Origin: Taxawa tesnikishii (nom. ined.)
Taxonomy: Eukaryota > Ascomycota > Dothideomycetes > Dothideales
NCBI GenBank assembly: GCA_030247885.1
Contig: JAPDRO010000021.1
Span: 558,001-622,000 of the forward strand
Direction of reading: 5' to 3'
DNA length: 64,000 bases
The position numbers and the translations under genes were made by a program. This document shows positions 22,026-33,880 of the stretch, piece after piece; the first letter of the stretch is position 1, and each line of letters opens with the position of its first letter. The notes under the pieces were generated by a model that saw only the letters and a program-made list of their open reading frames with translations, made no database searches and had not been told where the DNA came from.

Positions 22026-24872
22026 ATGACGACGCCTCTGCCAGGAGGGCTGGTGCCCACTAAAGCAATGCAAAAAGCTATAAGCAGAAATATCATAGAA
22101 AGTTTCTACAAGGAGCAGTCGACCGACCGCGCCCTCATCAAAGAAGCATGGCGTGTCCAGTACGTGTTCTCACCTCACTTCGTAGTGCACTATTGCTATG
22201 GGTTCGCTGACCGCGACACAGGGCTGAACTCGACCGCACTGTCGAGGTCCAAGATGAAATCACGTCCATCGACGACGAAAGTGTATTGCAGACTGCACTT
22301 GATGAGGCCAACGCACGCAAAAGTATGCACAACATGGCAAAGGGACGCACCGCTGCTTGACGAAACGACGCCATGCAACTCAGAGATGCCATCGAAGAAA
22401 GATTGAACGTGGTCCTTGACAGTCAACCCGCTCAAGACTGCGACGAGGCGATTATGAAGACGCGGCAGCATTGCCGTCTCTACCTCGAAGAGACAAAGTC
22501 ATACTACGACGAGCGCGAGCTCATAGGCGTACCAAATGCAGACATCATTCAGCGTACCGAGGTGCCACGGAAGCTAGGACCCAAACCTCCGGGCCGAACA
22601 CTCGACGAGATGCGCCTCGTGATGGACAGCAATGGCTCGCAAAATGAGTGGACCCCAGTGGAGTTTTATGAGCGTGCCAAAGCACTTCAAAGAATGTATG
22701 CTGCAAAAGACAAGGCAGCCGAGGAGTATCGCGTTTCGGCTTCCACCCTGGCCCAGGAACTGCAAGACACCCGCCAAAATCACGCTGGCCAGATTGATAC
22801 CCTCAATATAGCCGTCGAAAAGGCCGAGAAGGACCTTGAAGACCTCCGGCTGGCATCACAACAAGAGAAGACGACTCTTGAGCAGGAACACGAAGCGAGC
22901 CTTCAGCAAGAGAGACAGAGAACCAAAGAAGCAGAAGCATCGCTGCGAAAGGAGCTGGAAGCGCAGCACACTGCTGTGCTGGAAGCAAAACAGAAAGAAT
23001 CAGACGCCAGATTGGTAAGCGGAAAATATCTTCCGTTCTACTACCGGCTTGATGAAGTCGACTAACATAACTCCAGGCCGAAATCCAATCCGCCTACGAG
23101 GAGCGCGTGAAGGTTCTCAACAACCGGCTCTACGAACAAAACACAGAGCTGAACCGGGTCGCAGCCCTTCAGACTCGGCGCGAGGGCAGTGCAGAATCCC
23201 AGATATCGAGGCTGAACTTTGAGCTCCTCAACAGGGAAACGTCGCTGGAGATGCTCGAGCGCAACAAGAAGGCTGTCGAAGAAAAACTGATTCGCGACAA
23301 GAACGACTTGAGAAGATCGTGAGCAAGCTCGAGGATAACTTGAGCAAAGCCAATGCCGAAGCCTCGGCGGCCAACGAGCTGGCCGACACTTACGCCACGG
23401 CTATTGAGCAGCTTCAAGGTGATATGCGAGGACTTCAACAACAAGTCCAAGACTTGACAAATGAGAAAACGGACGCTGCCAGCAAGGTCGCACGGCTTGA
23501 AACTGCCAAGGCCCAACTCGAGACGGACATTTCGTCCTTGCGAGCGGAGCGCCAAAGTCTCAAGGCAGAACTCACCGCCGCACAGGAGGCGTCCACCGAG
23601 CGTGAGTACGAGCTCAACGGTAAAGACAAAGCAGCCAGGCAAGCCGACGAGGCTCGAGCAAAGGCCCAAACAAAACTGCTCGACACAGAAAAGAAGAACA
23701 AAAGCCTGCAAATACTCCATACCGGTTTAGGGAAAGACTATCAAAAGCTGAAGGCAGAACTGGCCAGCAAAGAGGCTCGGCAAGAAAAGGCTCGGAAGGA
23801 TGCCGTGGTCGACAAGAACCAAATGGTGCGTGCATTGTTGACCGCCTTCCGCCCTTTGCTCCCGATGGTGGAAGAAGGAGCGCTGCCGGACTTCGGAGAT
23901 GAAGAAATGTCTGAGGTCGTATCCCAAATCGCCGAAGCCATGCGTCCTCTTGTTCCGGACGACACCAAGGTCAATGCTATTCCTGATGACGTCCTCAACT
24001 GGAACCTGTCACTTGCCGACCCCAGATCCCAGGTAGACGCATCTTCCGGGCCATACTTCAACAGCATTGCCCACGCACATATGGTGCACTCCATGTGCGC
24101 ACCGTATCAATACGAAACGGGCCTGGAGCTGCTGGAAATACTGATCTGGCACGCCTCTCACAAAGAGCAAGATATCTTGGTCACCGATCGGCAGGTGGCT
24201 TGCGTTTATCAGGCGGCGAAGATCTTGGTCTCCCGCCACAAGCTGGATGGCGAGCATGCACTGTGGCACGACATCCTCGCTGCTCGAGCTGTGGAGGCTC
24301 TAGTCCGTGTGGCCCCCAGCTTTCCAACAGCTACACTGAAGCCACTTCTGGATCAGTGGGAGCAAAATCTCACTCCGGGCGGCTCTGTCCTCATCATAAA
24401 CGTTTACCGCGAGTGGTTCGAGGGGCTCGTGTCCTCATCTCCTCGCTCTTTCTTCAAAATCACAAAGGGTCACGAAATGGTGTTCACCGACACCCCCAAC
24501 TCCATACGCGATAAGCCCGGCAAGATACCGGACGAAAGATGCGTCAACCACGATGGGTTCTTCCTCAACCTGGTCGACCCGGGTAGCAAATCCATCATGT
24601 GTTTCCGCTCGTACGAAATCGAGTACAAGGTTGCACGTCCTAAGGGGGCACTCTTCATGATAGATTTCCTCGAGTTCACGTCAGACCGTTCCTCAAGACA
24701 CCAGGTCAAGGCCAGACCCAAGGAATTGTTGCTGAGCGTGACAGACGAGACTGTCATGTCGTGGATACTGAAGTACTTTGCTCAGCAGCAAGACGATGCC
24801 TTTAATGCTTTTTGGGAGGCCAACCACGGCTCCAGTCCTCTAAGGATTCGTGACCCTCCTCGGCCTACGTGA
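22026..24872 (+). CDS. large coiled-coil protein with C-terminal globular domain
   Basis: Unrecognised. Exons 22026-22159, 22222-22322, 22386-23014 and 23077-24872; the second intron (22323-22385, GTATGC...CAGAG) removes an in-frame TGA. Residues about 50-560 are rich in Glu/Lys/Ala/Gln heptads (ATLAQELQDTRQNHAGQ, LQQEHEASLQ-like stretches, VARLETAKAQLETDISSLRA), a long coiled coil. The last about 300 residues look globular (FFKITKGHEMVFTDTP, CFRSYEIEYKVARPKG, MIDFLEFTSDRSSRHQ). One base is missing near 23310 (TTGAGAAG where TTGGAGAAG keeps frame). Corrected length 2661 nt, 886 aa. No motor, membrane or nuclease motif seen. Confidence 0.7.
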
Positions 24873-24889
24873 GGGCCCATTCGTCCGAT

Positions 24890-25365
24890 CCTGTCGCATT
24901 CGCCTTGTGTGAATGCAGAGTGGTCTTCTTCCGACGCACGCATTTCTTGTGAGCGCGGAAACTCGTCATTAGTGCTTCCTTCATGGAACTAGCTATATGT
25001 TACATACTACCAATACTGTCGTAATCACTTCCAGTGAGCGTAGAAGACATCAATCTCTCCCTCCTGATACATCCACATCATGTGAGTGTGGAAAAGCATA
25101 TCACTGACTTTCCTTTCCCCGTCGCATCACTCCATCTGCGCGCGGAGAAGCATACCGTTTCCTTTCCTATTCCTTGTTGCAATCACTGCGCGTGAACGCG
25201 GGAAACACCCTATTCCTCACACACACTCTCTTTCCTGACGAAGTCGCTTCATGTGAGTGTAGATCAGCGGCAATGCCCTCTTCGTCGTGGTAATCATTTA
25301 ACGTCAGCGCGGGAAACATCACCGTTCGTCCAACGCAATCACTTTGCGTGAGCGCGGCAAACATG
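24890..25365. repeat. degenerate tandem repeat, about eight units of 45-70 bp
   Basis: A motif resembling AATCACTTTGCGTGAGCGCGG followed by AAACAT recurs with drift near 24950, 25030, 25085, 25130, 25185, 25245, 25300 and 25345. Each copy holds a hyphenated palindrome (TCAC...GTGA). Spacing is irregular and the units are old. It starts right after the coiled-coil gene stop. Confidence 0.6.
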
Positions 25366-26103
25366 ATTACCGGTCTGGCGTCTTTACCTCAGGTAGACAC
25401 GGAATCGCCGAATCTTGTCCGACTCAGTCGCTCTGCGCGAGCTCGGAGCATCACGGAGATCTATCTCGATCACGATTACAGTATGTACGTAAACTTCGTA
25501 TACAAGAAACGTTGCATACCGTCATCAATGACCCATGAACATTGTGCAGCCACAAGTCCCAAGATACTATCACACGAGACACATTAGTACAAAATAAGTA
25601 AGTAATTCTAGTACCCTCAACCCAAGTAGCACAGCATGCGGCACACACCGGCTGCAGGCACTTATTCTGCACTTTCACACCTGGCAATAAGCCGGCAGTA
25701 CGTTGCCAAATGATCTTGGACACCCGCACAACTGGACAACAGAGAGACGAACGCCAGCACGGCCATTCACTCCAGCTCGCCACATCGGCCGTATAGGCGA
25801 CAGTGGGCTGCATCGTTTGACGTTTGTCTTTCCGACCCACAACCCCCACTCTACCACACCCGCGACCGAAGCTCATGTTGTGCACGCAAACGCGGATACT
25901 TGCGGAAGATCTTCTGCAATTTGCACAGAACCTCAACTGCTCCATTCCCAAATCCGGGTCGGCACTCATCTCTTCCAGTCGTTGGAGAATGCGTGCAACG
26001 TGAGCCATCCGGCCGGTTCTTCGTGAGCGCATCGTCCGCAAAGCAGCGACGCTAGATCGTTACAGATGAAGTGGAACTAAAATCATACGCTGCCAAATCC
26101 GCT
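25366..26103. other. intergenic, no supported gene
   Basis: A minus-strand frame at 25451-26041 contains some coding-like stretches, but no family match or clear exon structure supports a call. Confidence 0.35.
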
Positions 26104-26333
26104 GTCATGACTGAAGCATTACAGCCATCGAAACTCGTCAAATACCATCGACAATCACACCAGTCGGAACAGGTTCTGATTTGGCGAGAGGATCACGCAC
26201 ACTACAGATTTCGACAAACTGGCTCGTCAGTAAAAGCAGTGTTCGAAGCGTTTGCGAGAAATGGCGGAAGTGACCCGTTTTGGCAAGCATGTGAAATCTC
26301 TGGAGGGTCTATCTTCGACTTTGTTTTCCAGAC
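26104..26333 (+). CDS. possible first exon of an unrecognised gene (fragment)
   Basis: ATG at 26107 begins MTEALQPSKLVKYHRQSH; the frame continues WREDHAHYRFRQTGSSVKA and SIFDFVFQT, then meets a good donor, GTAAGT, at 26334. No matching downstream exon was found; about 250 bp later the sequence becomes a relic of another gene. It may be the stump of a rearranged gene or a chance frame. Confidence 0.3.
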
Positions 26334-26379
26334 TGTAAGTTACCTCTGCGGGACTGCTCCACTCTTAGGCTCTGCCAAG

Positions 26380-26515
26380 GTTGTCGATGGATGGAGTGGG
26401 TGGAATAAAGGGTGCCGCTCCATCCACTCCGTGGATATTCTATGCCAACACCGTGGTATAGCTGCTGCTCTGTTCCATGGAGTGGAACAAGGGGTGTGTT
26501 CCGTTCCATAGAATT
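26380..26515. repeat. imperfect foldback
   Basis: GATGGATGGAGTGGGTGG near 26386 faces CCGCTCCATCCACTCC near 26418, followed by the near-palindrome GTTCCATGGAGTGGAAC and a second half-copy ending GTTCCGTTCCA. Together they could form a hairpin cluster. Confidence 0.5.
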
Positions 26516-26584
26516 GCTGAAGAACTGCTCAATCAACTGCTCCTACCGGTTGCTGCGTTTGGACACTGCCTATGCCCCTGTTAC

Positions 26585-26715
26585 TCCAAACCTTTTCCCT
26601 ATGGTTATCCTTCATAGTGTAGCACGCCTTCGTGGCACAGGACAACACAAAGTTCCAAGCCGTGATGCCCAGTAAGACCTTGTTGCCACGATAGCAACAA
26701 GGCTTACATCCCTTC
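26585..26715 (-). pseudogene. relic 3' fragment of a DAL5-family permease
   Basis: On the minus strand this stretch encodes KPCCYRGNKVLLGITAWNF and then KACYTMKDNHREKVW. It corresponds to KPYYYRGNKVLLGITAWNI and KAYYTVKNNQREKIW of the intact permease at 30061-31912. About 30 consecutive bases around GGCAACAAGGTCTTACTGG are identical between the two. Only the last membrane segment and tail remain; nothing upstream or downstream matches. It is a truncated, inverted paralogous copy. Confidence 0.8.
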
Positions 26716-27270
26716 GAGCCAAGAGTCTCGCCTTATCCCGACCAATCCACAGGAAATTGGCAGTGTTGTAGGTGATGGTGAGAATGTGTTGCGGCGCGTC
26801 GCAAGTGGACAAACACGTCTCGCGAAGGTCCGTGCCTTTCCTCCCAAGTGTTTTGCTTGTCGTGCCGAACGCAAAACACGCCAAGCCAACTTCCCTTGAG
26901 CTCGCCTATACCGTCAGTCAGCACCAACGCAGGCATGTCTTCGCATCGAGACGCCTCGTATGATGCGTCCAAAAGCCGGTCAGAATCTGACTCTATCTTT
27001 CCATCCATGGACTTCCAATTGCCAACATTACGGGACGTTCGAGGCCGAGCCGAGGCCACGACAAGTGAGCGAAGTGGCTGTCTTCGCGCGATCACGCAAG
27101 ATGGCCTAACCGCCCGATGCACGCTTGCCCCGAGATACCGCTCGACGCAAGTAATAATCTGTGACTCTTGCACGGTTAGTTTCGGTGCTTGCGGATCATG
27201 CCTGTCTCTGCATTTATAAAGGAAACTTTCCAGTTTTACTTTGGTCATGTGGCCTTAAACATTGTCGACA
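26716..27270. other. intergenic upstream of MFS transporter
   Basis: Open frames on both strands (for example minus 26733-27248) have no recognisable features. The right part should be the promoter of the MFS gene starting at 27271. Confidence 0.35.
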
Positions 27271-29250
27271 ATGGGCGAAGCTAACGAAAGGACTGCACTC
27301 CTGCCACCCCGAGAGGATCATCCGGACCCGAGAGCACCGGATGCATCAACTGCAGCATTGAGGCGGAGGTCGTCAGCTGCTCTGCCGCCTTTCCATGAGG
27401 ATCATCCGTCGCCTAAGGAGCCTTCATCAATGGTGGCTATCTTGACTGTTGTTCCGGTCCTCTTGCTTGGTGAGTGTCGCCAGGGCTTTGTCCCAGTCAG
27501 GTCTCTGACGGCTGTGCAGGTGTCTTTGTCGGAAACGCGGACGGATCTCTTGTAATCGCGTCGAGTCAGAAAATCGCGTCAGACTTCAATGCTTTAACTT
27601 CCGCGTCATGGCTTGTCACGAGCTATGTGCTTGCGCAGTGTGCGAGCCAACCTTTGGTCAGTCTTGAAGCCGTAGGTTCGCACAAGACTCACTGCTAACG
27701 GACCGCAGTATGGGAAGTTGAGCGACATATTCGGGCGAAAGGCGAATCTCGTTGTTTCGTATACGCTGTTCGCTGCAGGGTGTTTTCTCTGGTAGGTTCC
27801 CCACGGAGCTCAGGATACAACGGTGTTGACGGGGCAAAGTGGGATTGGTCAGGCATATTGGCAGGTTCTGGCAGGCCGTGCCATATCCGGGATTGGCGGT
27901 GCTGGAATGACTGCGTTGGTCTCTATTATCATTGCTGGTGAGTATCGCTACACCACGATCTCTGCCCGAATTGCTGACGTGATTAGACATGGTACCCGTC
28001 AGAAGTGTAGCCGCTTGGAGAAGCTACGTCAACGTCGCCGCTACCGTCGGAAGAGCACTGGGGGTCCAGTGGGCGGCTGGTTCGCAGATACGATCGGATG
28101 GCGATGGTCCTTCTACGGGCAGTGTCCGTTGACCATGCTAGGACTGGTTCTCATTCTCTGGAAGATCCCAGACAAGACGACCAAAGCCGATGATCTCGAA
28201 GAAGCAACGACTCTTGCGCGGAAGCTCAAGCGTATTGACGTATTGGGGGCAGTCGTTCTGGCCTCCGCCATCAGCGCGTTTCTCCTCGCTTTAGATTTTG
28301 CAGCCAAGGAGGCGCCGTGGTGGCATGTCCTGATCTCGGCTCTGTTGGCACTTTTCCTCACCACGATTTTCTATTTTGTGGAGCAACGGTGGGCAGCAGA
28401 ACCCATCCTGCCTATCAAGTTGATCACCAAACGGGCTGCATTCACTTCCTACTTGATTGCCGGGTTCCAGATTGCGGCACAGTTCAGCCTGTTCTACGCG
28501 GTCCCAATCTATTTCCAGATTGCTGGGGAACCACAATTTCCGCTGCAGGCCTGCGTCTGGTTCCGGCTGTGGTTGGTAACGCCACAGGTGGTTTGCTATC
28601 CGGGTACATCATCTCGAAGACCGGACGGTACAAAACTTTGACCATTGCCGCAAGCGCTACCGCGTCGGTCGGTTATCTCTTAGTCTTGATTCGATGGCAT
28701 GGCAGCACGAGCTGGCCCGAAGTACTTTACATCTTCTTCGGCGGATTTGGCAGTGGCGTGATCCTGTCTACTACATTCATCCACCTTGCGGCCAGCCTGG
28801 AATCCAATGAAATGGCTATTGCAGGGACGACGTTATACTTGGCTACTAATCTGTTCTTGTTGGTCGGGATACAGCTGTCGACAACAATCCTGCACGCCAG
28901 GCTGAGGGCCAGCTTGGACGCCGATTTGGATGCTGTCCGGCACAAGAGGAAGGTGAGATATAGATCTGTTGTAACGATGCTTTCAATGCCTCGCGTCAAT
29001 TTGCTTACTGACGTTCGACCATTAGATCATCGAGCTTGCTGTCTCCAGTGTGCAATCCATCAGACACTTGGCACCGGAGGTGAGAGCGATCGTCATTAGA
29101 GCTTATGTTGACAGTCTCACTTATACATACGGTAAGCCACACAAATTTGTATGCAGGGAGTTCATTGACCTGGACCTTCTAGCTACGTCGCTCATATGGG
29201 CTTTCCTGGGTATGCTCATTGGTTTAACCGTTCGAGAGCGGAGGCTGTAA
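27271..29250 (+). CDS. MFS transporter, 14-helix type (DHA2/Fnx1-Vba-like)
   Basis: Proton-coupled membrane carrier, of the group containing vacuolar basic amino acid and multidrug transporters. Seven exons: 27271-27469, 27520-27656, 27709-27791, 27840-27937, 27987-28952, 29026-29131 and 29183-29250. Family marks are NADGSLVIASSQKIASDFNA after helix 1, WLVTSYVLAQCASQPLYGKL then SDIFGRK (the A-loop motif), and RAISGIGGAGMTALVSIIIA. The N-terminus is cytosolic and acidic/Pro-rich (ERTALLPPREDHPD), a common vacuolar-sorting type leader. Two one-base deficits lie at G5 28060-28064 and G4 28525-28528. Corrected length is 1659 nt, 552 aa. Substrate unknown. Confidence 0.85.
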
Positions 29251-30060
29251 GGTCACAATCCTTGCTAAAGTCCGTGAACATGGCGTGTTACACATCATGT
29301 GTTCCTTTCAATTGCAGATTCGTCTATCCTGCATACCCGTACTCTCTGTCTTCATAGCTATTGGGGATCGATACCTGCAATTACCAGGGGTGTTGATTGT
29401 TTCTTTACACCGCGAATATGTTCTTCACACTGCGAATATATCCGCAGCATCATCATTTGTCTGTGGTACACGGGCAGAGCAGTACACCCCGAGCATAGTA
29501 GCGCTGATCAACGACAATCAATAGGCCAAATCGAGCAGTTGGCACACAAGAGCACGCGACTCGACCGGAAACGCGTCCAGACCAATCTTTCCTGGCTGGC
29601 AGGCAATCGAAATAAACCAAGAACAGTAGTTGCAAGCATCTCTGGACGAGTCAGTTTGGCAATAGCTGCGTTGTGTTGTCGCGCCCGTAGAACACGACGA
29701 TCACGCAATCAGCCACGAGTATGAGCGAAACAATTCGCTGTCCCCACCACCGCTCAACCCCATACCATTCTTCAACCAACCATCCGGTAATCGGCGAGGA
29801 TCTCTACGCTATCACGCAGCAACGAGACGCATGTGCGTGGGCCTAGCTGCGCACGTTGTATGGCGAGCTCGGCCAGAGTTCGATAGTGCTCGACAGGCCT
29901 GTTCGGGACCATGTCGCAATTTGCGCCGCGTCTACAATGCGAAAAAAGAGCGCCCTTATCCTCGGCTGGAGATGCTGGAGGGTTCGCACATATAAACCTC
30001 GATTGCCTTGATCATGTTGTATGCTCCACATCATAGCGCATCCCTCGGTTCACTCGCACA
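29251..30060. other. intergenic, 0.8 kb between two rightward transporters
   Basis: Should contain the promoter of the DAL5-type gene. A small direct repeat of CACNGCGAATAT lies near 29410-29440. Nothing else recognised. Confidence 0.4.
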
Positions 30061-31912
30061 ATGGCCGCTGACGCTCAAGTCGAAACCTTCCCACTCAACA
30101 AAGATGCCACTGCCAAAGTGACCGTCCGACACACGGCCCAGAAGCCTCGGAAATGGTGGCAGCTCGGCGGCAAAGACTTCTCCCACGTCTCTGTCGATGC
30201 TGGATATCAGACGGGATCTGAAACTTCATCATTCAGCGATGCGGACTCTGGGGTAATCAAGAACCAGAACAACGTGTACGAAGACAAGGATGCTGCGGAA
30301 CTTTACAAGCCCATTGAGGGGTATGAAGGCGCTCATCGTTTTGTCCCCAATGCGACATGGACACAGGAGGAGGAACAAGCACTGGTTCGGAAGGTATGTG
30401 CTTCTACACTCGGCTTCAGGCGGTGCTGAACGTAGTAGCTCAACTGGCGTATCGCTCTTCCGGCTTGCATCATGTTTTTGCACTTCAGCTTGACCGCGGC
30501 AACATCACTCAGGCACTTTCGGACAATATGTTGGGTACGTGCAGGAGCGTCCTTCATGTGTACTTTTGCACTAACGCATTCCTAGCTGACCTCAAGCTGA
30601 CCACGAACGATTACAACAACGGAATGACAATCTTCTACTGCTCGTTCCTCTTCGCTGAGCTGCCTTCTCAGTTGATCAGCAAAAAGCTTGGTCCCGACGT
30701 CTGGATCCCCATTCAGATGGTGTCCTGGTCCATCGTCGCGGCATGCCAGGCGCGTCTGACCGGCAAAACCGACTTCTACATCTGCCGTGCGCTGCTCGGT
30801 CTCATCGAGGAGGCTTCATCCCCGACGTCATTCTCTACCTTTCCTACTTCTTCAAGAACGCAGAGTTGCCAAAGCGCTTGTCCTGGTTCTGGACATCATA
30901 CCAAGCGACATCGATAGTCGGGGCGTTCCTTGCATTCGGCATCCTGCACATTCGCGGCGACAGCGGATTGAAACAGGGCTGGCGGTACCTCTTCGCCATC
31001 GAAGGCAGCATCACAGCCCTGATAGGCATCCTGACCTGGTTCTACCTGCCCGCCTCACCGACCCAAACCGCGCGCGACGGCCGACTTAAAGGCTGGCTGC
31101 GGCCCAAAGAAGGATGGTTCACTGAACGCGAAGAAACTATCATGGTGACGCGCATTTTACGGGACGACCCCGGAAAAGCCACCATGCACAATCGGCAGGG
31201 TCTCTCATTCACGCTCTTCTGGGAGGCCATGACCGACTTCGACCTCTGGCCCATTTACCTCCTCGGTCTGACCTGGACTATCCCCATGACGCCTGAATCC
31301 ACCTACATCACATTGACCTGCAAGGCCCTCGGCTTCAACACGTTCCAGACAAACCTGCTTACCATTCCCGCCTACGCCCTCTTCATCATCCAACTCCTGT
31401 TCTGGACCTGGGTATCCGAGAAGGTCAACCAGCGCTTGCTCATTGGTTTGATCTCGCAGATATGGGTCCTGCCGCTGCTCGTGGCGTTGGAAGTCCTGCC
31501 TCCGCACTTCCCGGGTGCGAACTGGGCTAAATGGGCCATCAGCACCCTCATCATCGGCTACCCGTACGCGCACGCCGTCATCGTCGCGCTCACGTCCCGC
31601 AACTCTGGATCTGTGCGCACGAGGACCGTCGGATCGAGTCTGTACAACATGTCCGTCCAAACGGCGTCTGTCGTCGCGAGTCAGATCTACCGCACGGGTG
31701 ACAAGCCTTATTACTATCGTGGCAACAAGGTCTTACTGGGCATCACGGCCTGGAACATCGTGCTGTTTTGCGCTGCGAAGGCTTACTACACCGTCAAGAA
31801 CAACCAGAGGGAAAAGATTTGGAATGATTGGACTAAAGAAGAGAGGATCCAGTATTTGGCGACCACCAAGGACAAGGGCAACAAGAGACTGGATTTCCGG
31901 TTTGCTTCTTGA
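30061..31912 (+). CDS. DAL5/allantoate-permease family transporter (MFS, anion:cation symporter)
   Basis: Plasma-membrane permease of the family that carries allantoate, nicotinate, pantothenate, biotin and related organic anions; the substrate cannot be told from sequence. Exons 30061-30393, 30439-30534 and 30586-31912. Marks are LDRGNITQALSDNML in helix 1, DYNNGMTIFYCSFLFAELPS, the RALLG-L-E region of helix 4, and the tail RGNKVLLGITAWNIV and NNQREKIWNDWTKEER. Two one-base deficits occur at T5 30475-30479 and at GG 30809-30810. Corrected length is 1758 nt, 585 aa. A relic of a close paralogue lies inverted 3.4 kb upstream. Confidence 0.88.
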
Positions 31913-32564
31913 GAAGGATGAACGCAGGCGGCCGTGTTGTTGGTGGTTGTTACCGTTGTGGCATGTCTGAGTCTTGTCAAAAGGATGTGATCGTTGTGAT
32001 GTATCACCCATCAACTGTTGTGGCAGTGCATATGCCATGACAAGCTGTAGAGTTTAGAGCAAACCGAGATCGCTCGATGTGCTTGCAAGGAGAGCGCGAC
32101 GAGCTCACCATATATGCCCTGCAATCCAGTTACGTGTCTTCAGGATACCTCAAGTGCTGTGCTTTTCGATGCAAAATGCATCCCTTCGATGTCAGTGAGC
32201 GAATCGAAGAATGCGCGATTGTATCAGCTATCGAGCATCGGACTGCACTTTTCTCATCCGATGCCGCTGATATACAGACTCAGACTGATGGAGGATTCTG
32301 GTGGGATTGGTGCACGGTGGTCGCTAGCTACTGGCCCAGGGATTTGACTTGCAGTATTGATAAATCTATCGCTGTACTGCAGGGTCGAAAGGACGCGGTA
32401 CAACACGGATTGAACGACAGCAGAAATACGAGCACTAGACAGACGTATGTTGGGAACATGAAAGGAACTCTGACGCGGTATCTACAATATCTATACACGG
32501 GTCGGTCAGCCATTCGTCAGAACGGCGGTTGTACTCGTACTCAGCCAGCCTCAGAACCGCGGGT
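31913..32564. other. intergenic, convergent
   Basis: 3' UTR space between the DAL5-type gene and the complex I subunit gene. No further feature. If the T6 run at 32569-32574 is read literally, the complex I frame would extend to 32435. Confidence 0.45.
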
Positions 32565-33249
32565 TTACTTTTTTGCTCGTCCTTCTTCGGCTCAGGCTTC
32601 GGCGTTGGTAATTGGAACTAAAAGCACTCGTCAGCACGTCTGTGGCGTCAAGGTCCGAGAAGGACGAGAAACTCACGCTCTCGGGCTTCCTGTCGACACC
32701 AGGCCCAACCTGCTCCCAGGCAGCACTCCCACCCTCAAAATTCCTAAACGCCTGCGTCAACTCCAACGGCTCGACCACGATCCTCTTCTTCTCCTCGTCA
32801 TATCTGATCTCGGTGTAGCCGGACATGGGGAAATCCTTCCTCAACGGGTGTCCATCGAAGCCATAATCGGTCATGATTCTCCTCAAGTCGGGATGGCCGC
32901 TGAAGAAGACACCAAACAGGTCGTAGACCTCACGCTCGTACCAGTTGGCGCCGTCGTAGAGTTGAGTGATGGAGGGCACGGGGGTGGCTTCGTCGGCGTA
33001 GGTCTTGACGCGGATGCGAGAGTTGTGTCGGATGGAGAGCATGTTGTAAACGACTTCGAAGCGTTGGTCCCGGGTCGGGTAGTCGACGGCTGTTATGTCG
33101 GACACTTGGGTGTATTCGGCTGCGGTGTGGAATTTCAGAAAGGTGAAGACGGGGAGGATGCCGGAGGGCGGCACGTAGATGGTGAGCTCATCCTTCCAAA
33201 CGGAGAACCTGAATGCGAATGCGTCAATATCGGCCACAGAGTAGAGGGG

Positions 33250-33302
<53 letters not shown>

Positions 33303-33880
33303 CAGGCTCCTTGAGGGTTGAGGGTTGTACAGAGTGAGTGTAGCAGGGTGTGGCAGGGTATGAAAGGAAAGGCGAGGTGTGAGTGGAAAAGGTGAGGTGC
33401 TGAAGGGGCGGTTGGTTTTGGAAGGGTAGTCGCTAGCTAGACGTACTGCTGGATATATTTTGGCAGGGCCGACAAGAGATACTGGCCGTATTGGTGCATG
33501 GCCTCGGCACGGTCCTTGTACTTCTCGTTGGGGTTCTCTATTGGGACATGCTGAATTCCCTGAGGTCCTCTTTGCGCGTTCTACAACATGTATCAGCCTC
33601 GATCAAGCTCTGGCCCTCCAAATCCTTCCCTCCAAATCGGTATGAGCGTGGGATTGGCGCGAGTTGCATCCTGTATACTGACCCTCATGTTGGGGAGGTC
33701 AGACTTGTCCGACTCTGGCTGCATCTTCGGGTCGCCGGTCAATGGGGACTGCTTGCTGTCCTTCTCTAGCGAGCGCATGGCGGTGGTGGTAAAGGTGCGG
33801 GTCCGGATGGGCGCAGACCTGACAGGCTGGGCAGAGGCGCCGCGGAGGGCCAGGCGTATGGCATTGCGGGTGAGGGCCAT
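32565..33880 (-). CDS. NUGM: NADH:ubiquinone oxidoreductase 30.4 kDa subunit (NDUFS3/NuoC)
   Basis: Core peripheral-arm subunit of mitochondrial complex I. Exons 33683-33880, 33447-33580, 33208-32677 and 32617-32565. It begins with a presequence ([16 protein letters not shown], later RTRTFTTT). Family marks are [15 protein letters not shown] joined to [70 protein letters not shown] and [19 protein letters not shown]. The tail [15 protein letters not shown] ends the protein if the T6 run at 32569-32574 should be T7; taken literally the frame runs on without resemblance to homologues. Corrected length 305 aa. Divergent from NOT4. Confidence 0.92.
33253..33300. repeat. (TG)24 microsatellite inside a complex I intron
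   Basis: An uninterrupted TG run within the 238 bp intron (33209-33446) of the complex I 30 kDa subunit gene. On the mRNA sense strand it is (CA)24, lying about 44 bp before the 3' splice site. Confidence 0.95.

Noticed and set aside
25451-26041. 196-codon minus-strand frame
   Set aside because: No family resemblance, Cys/Arg-rich random look, no clear start or splice pattern.
27271-31912. secondary-metabolite or nutrient gene cluster around the two MFS transporters
   Set aside because: No backbone synthase or pathway enzymes nearby; two carriers side by side are not enough.
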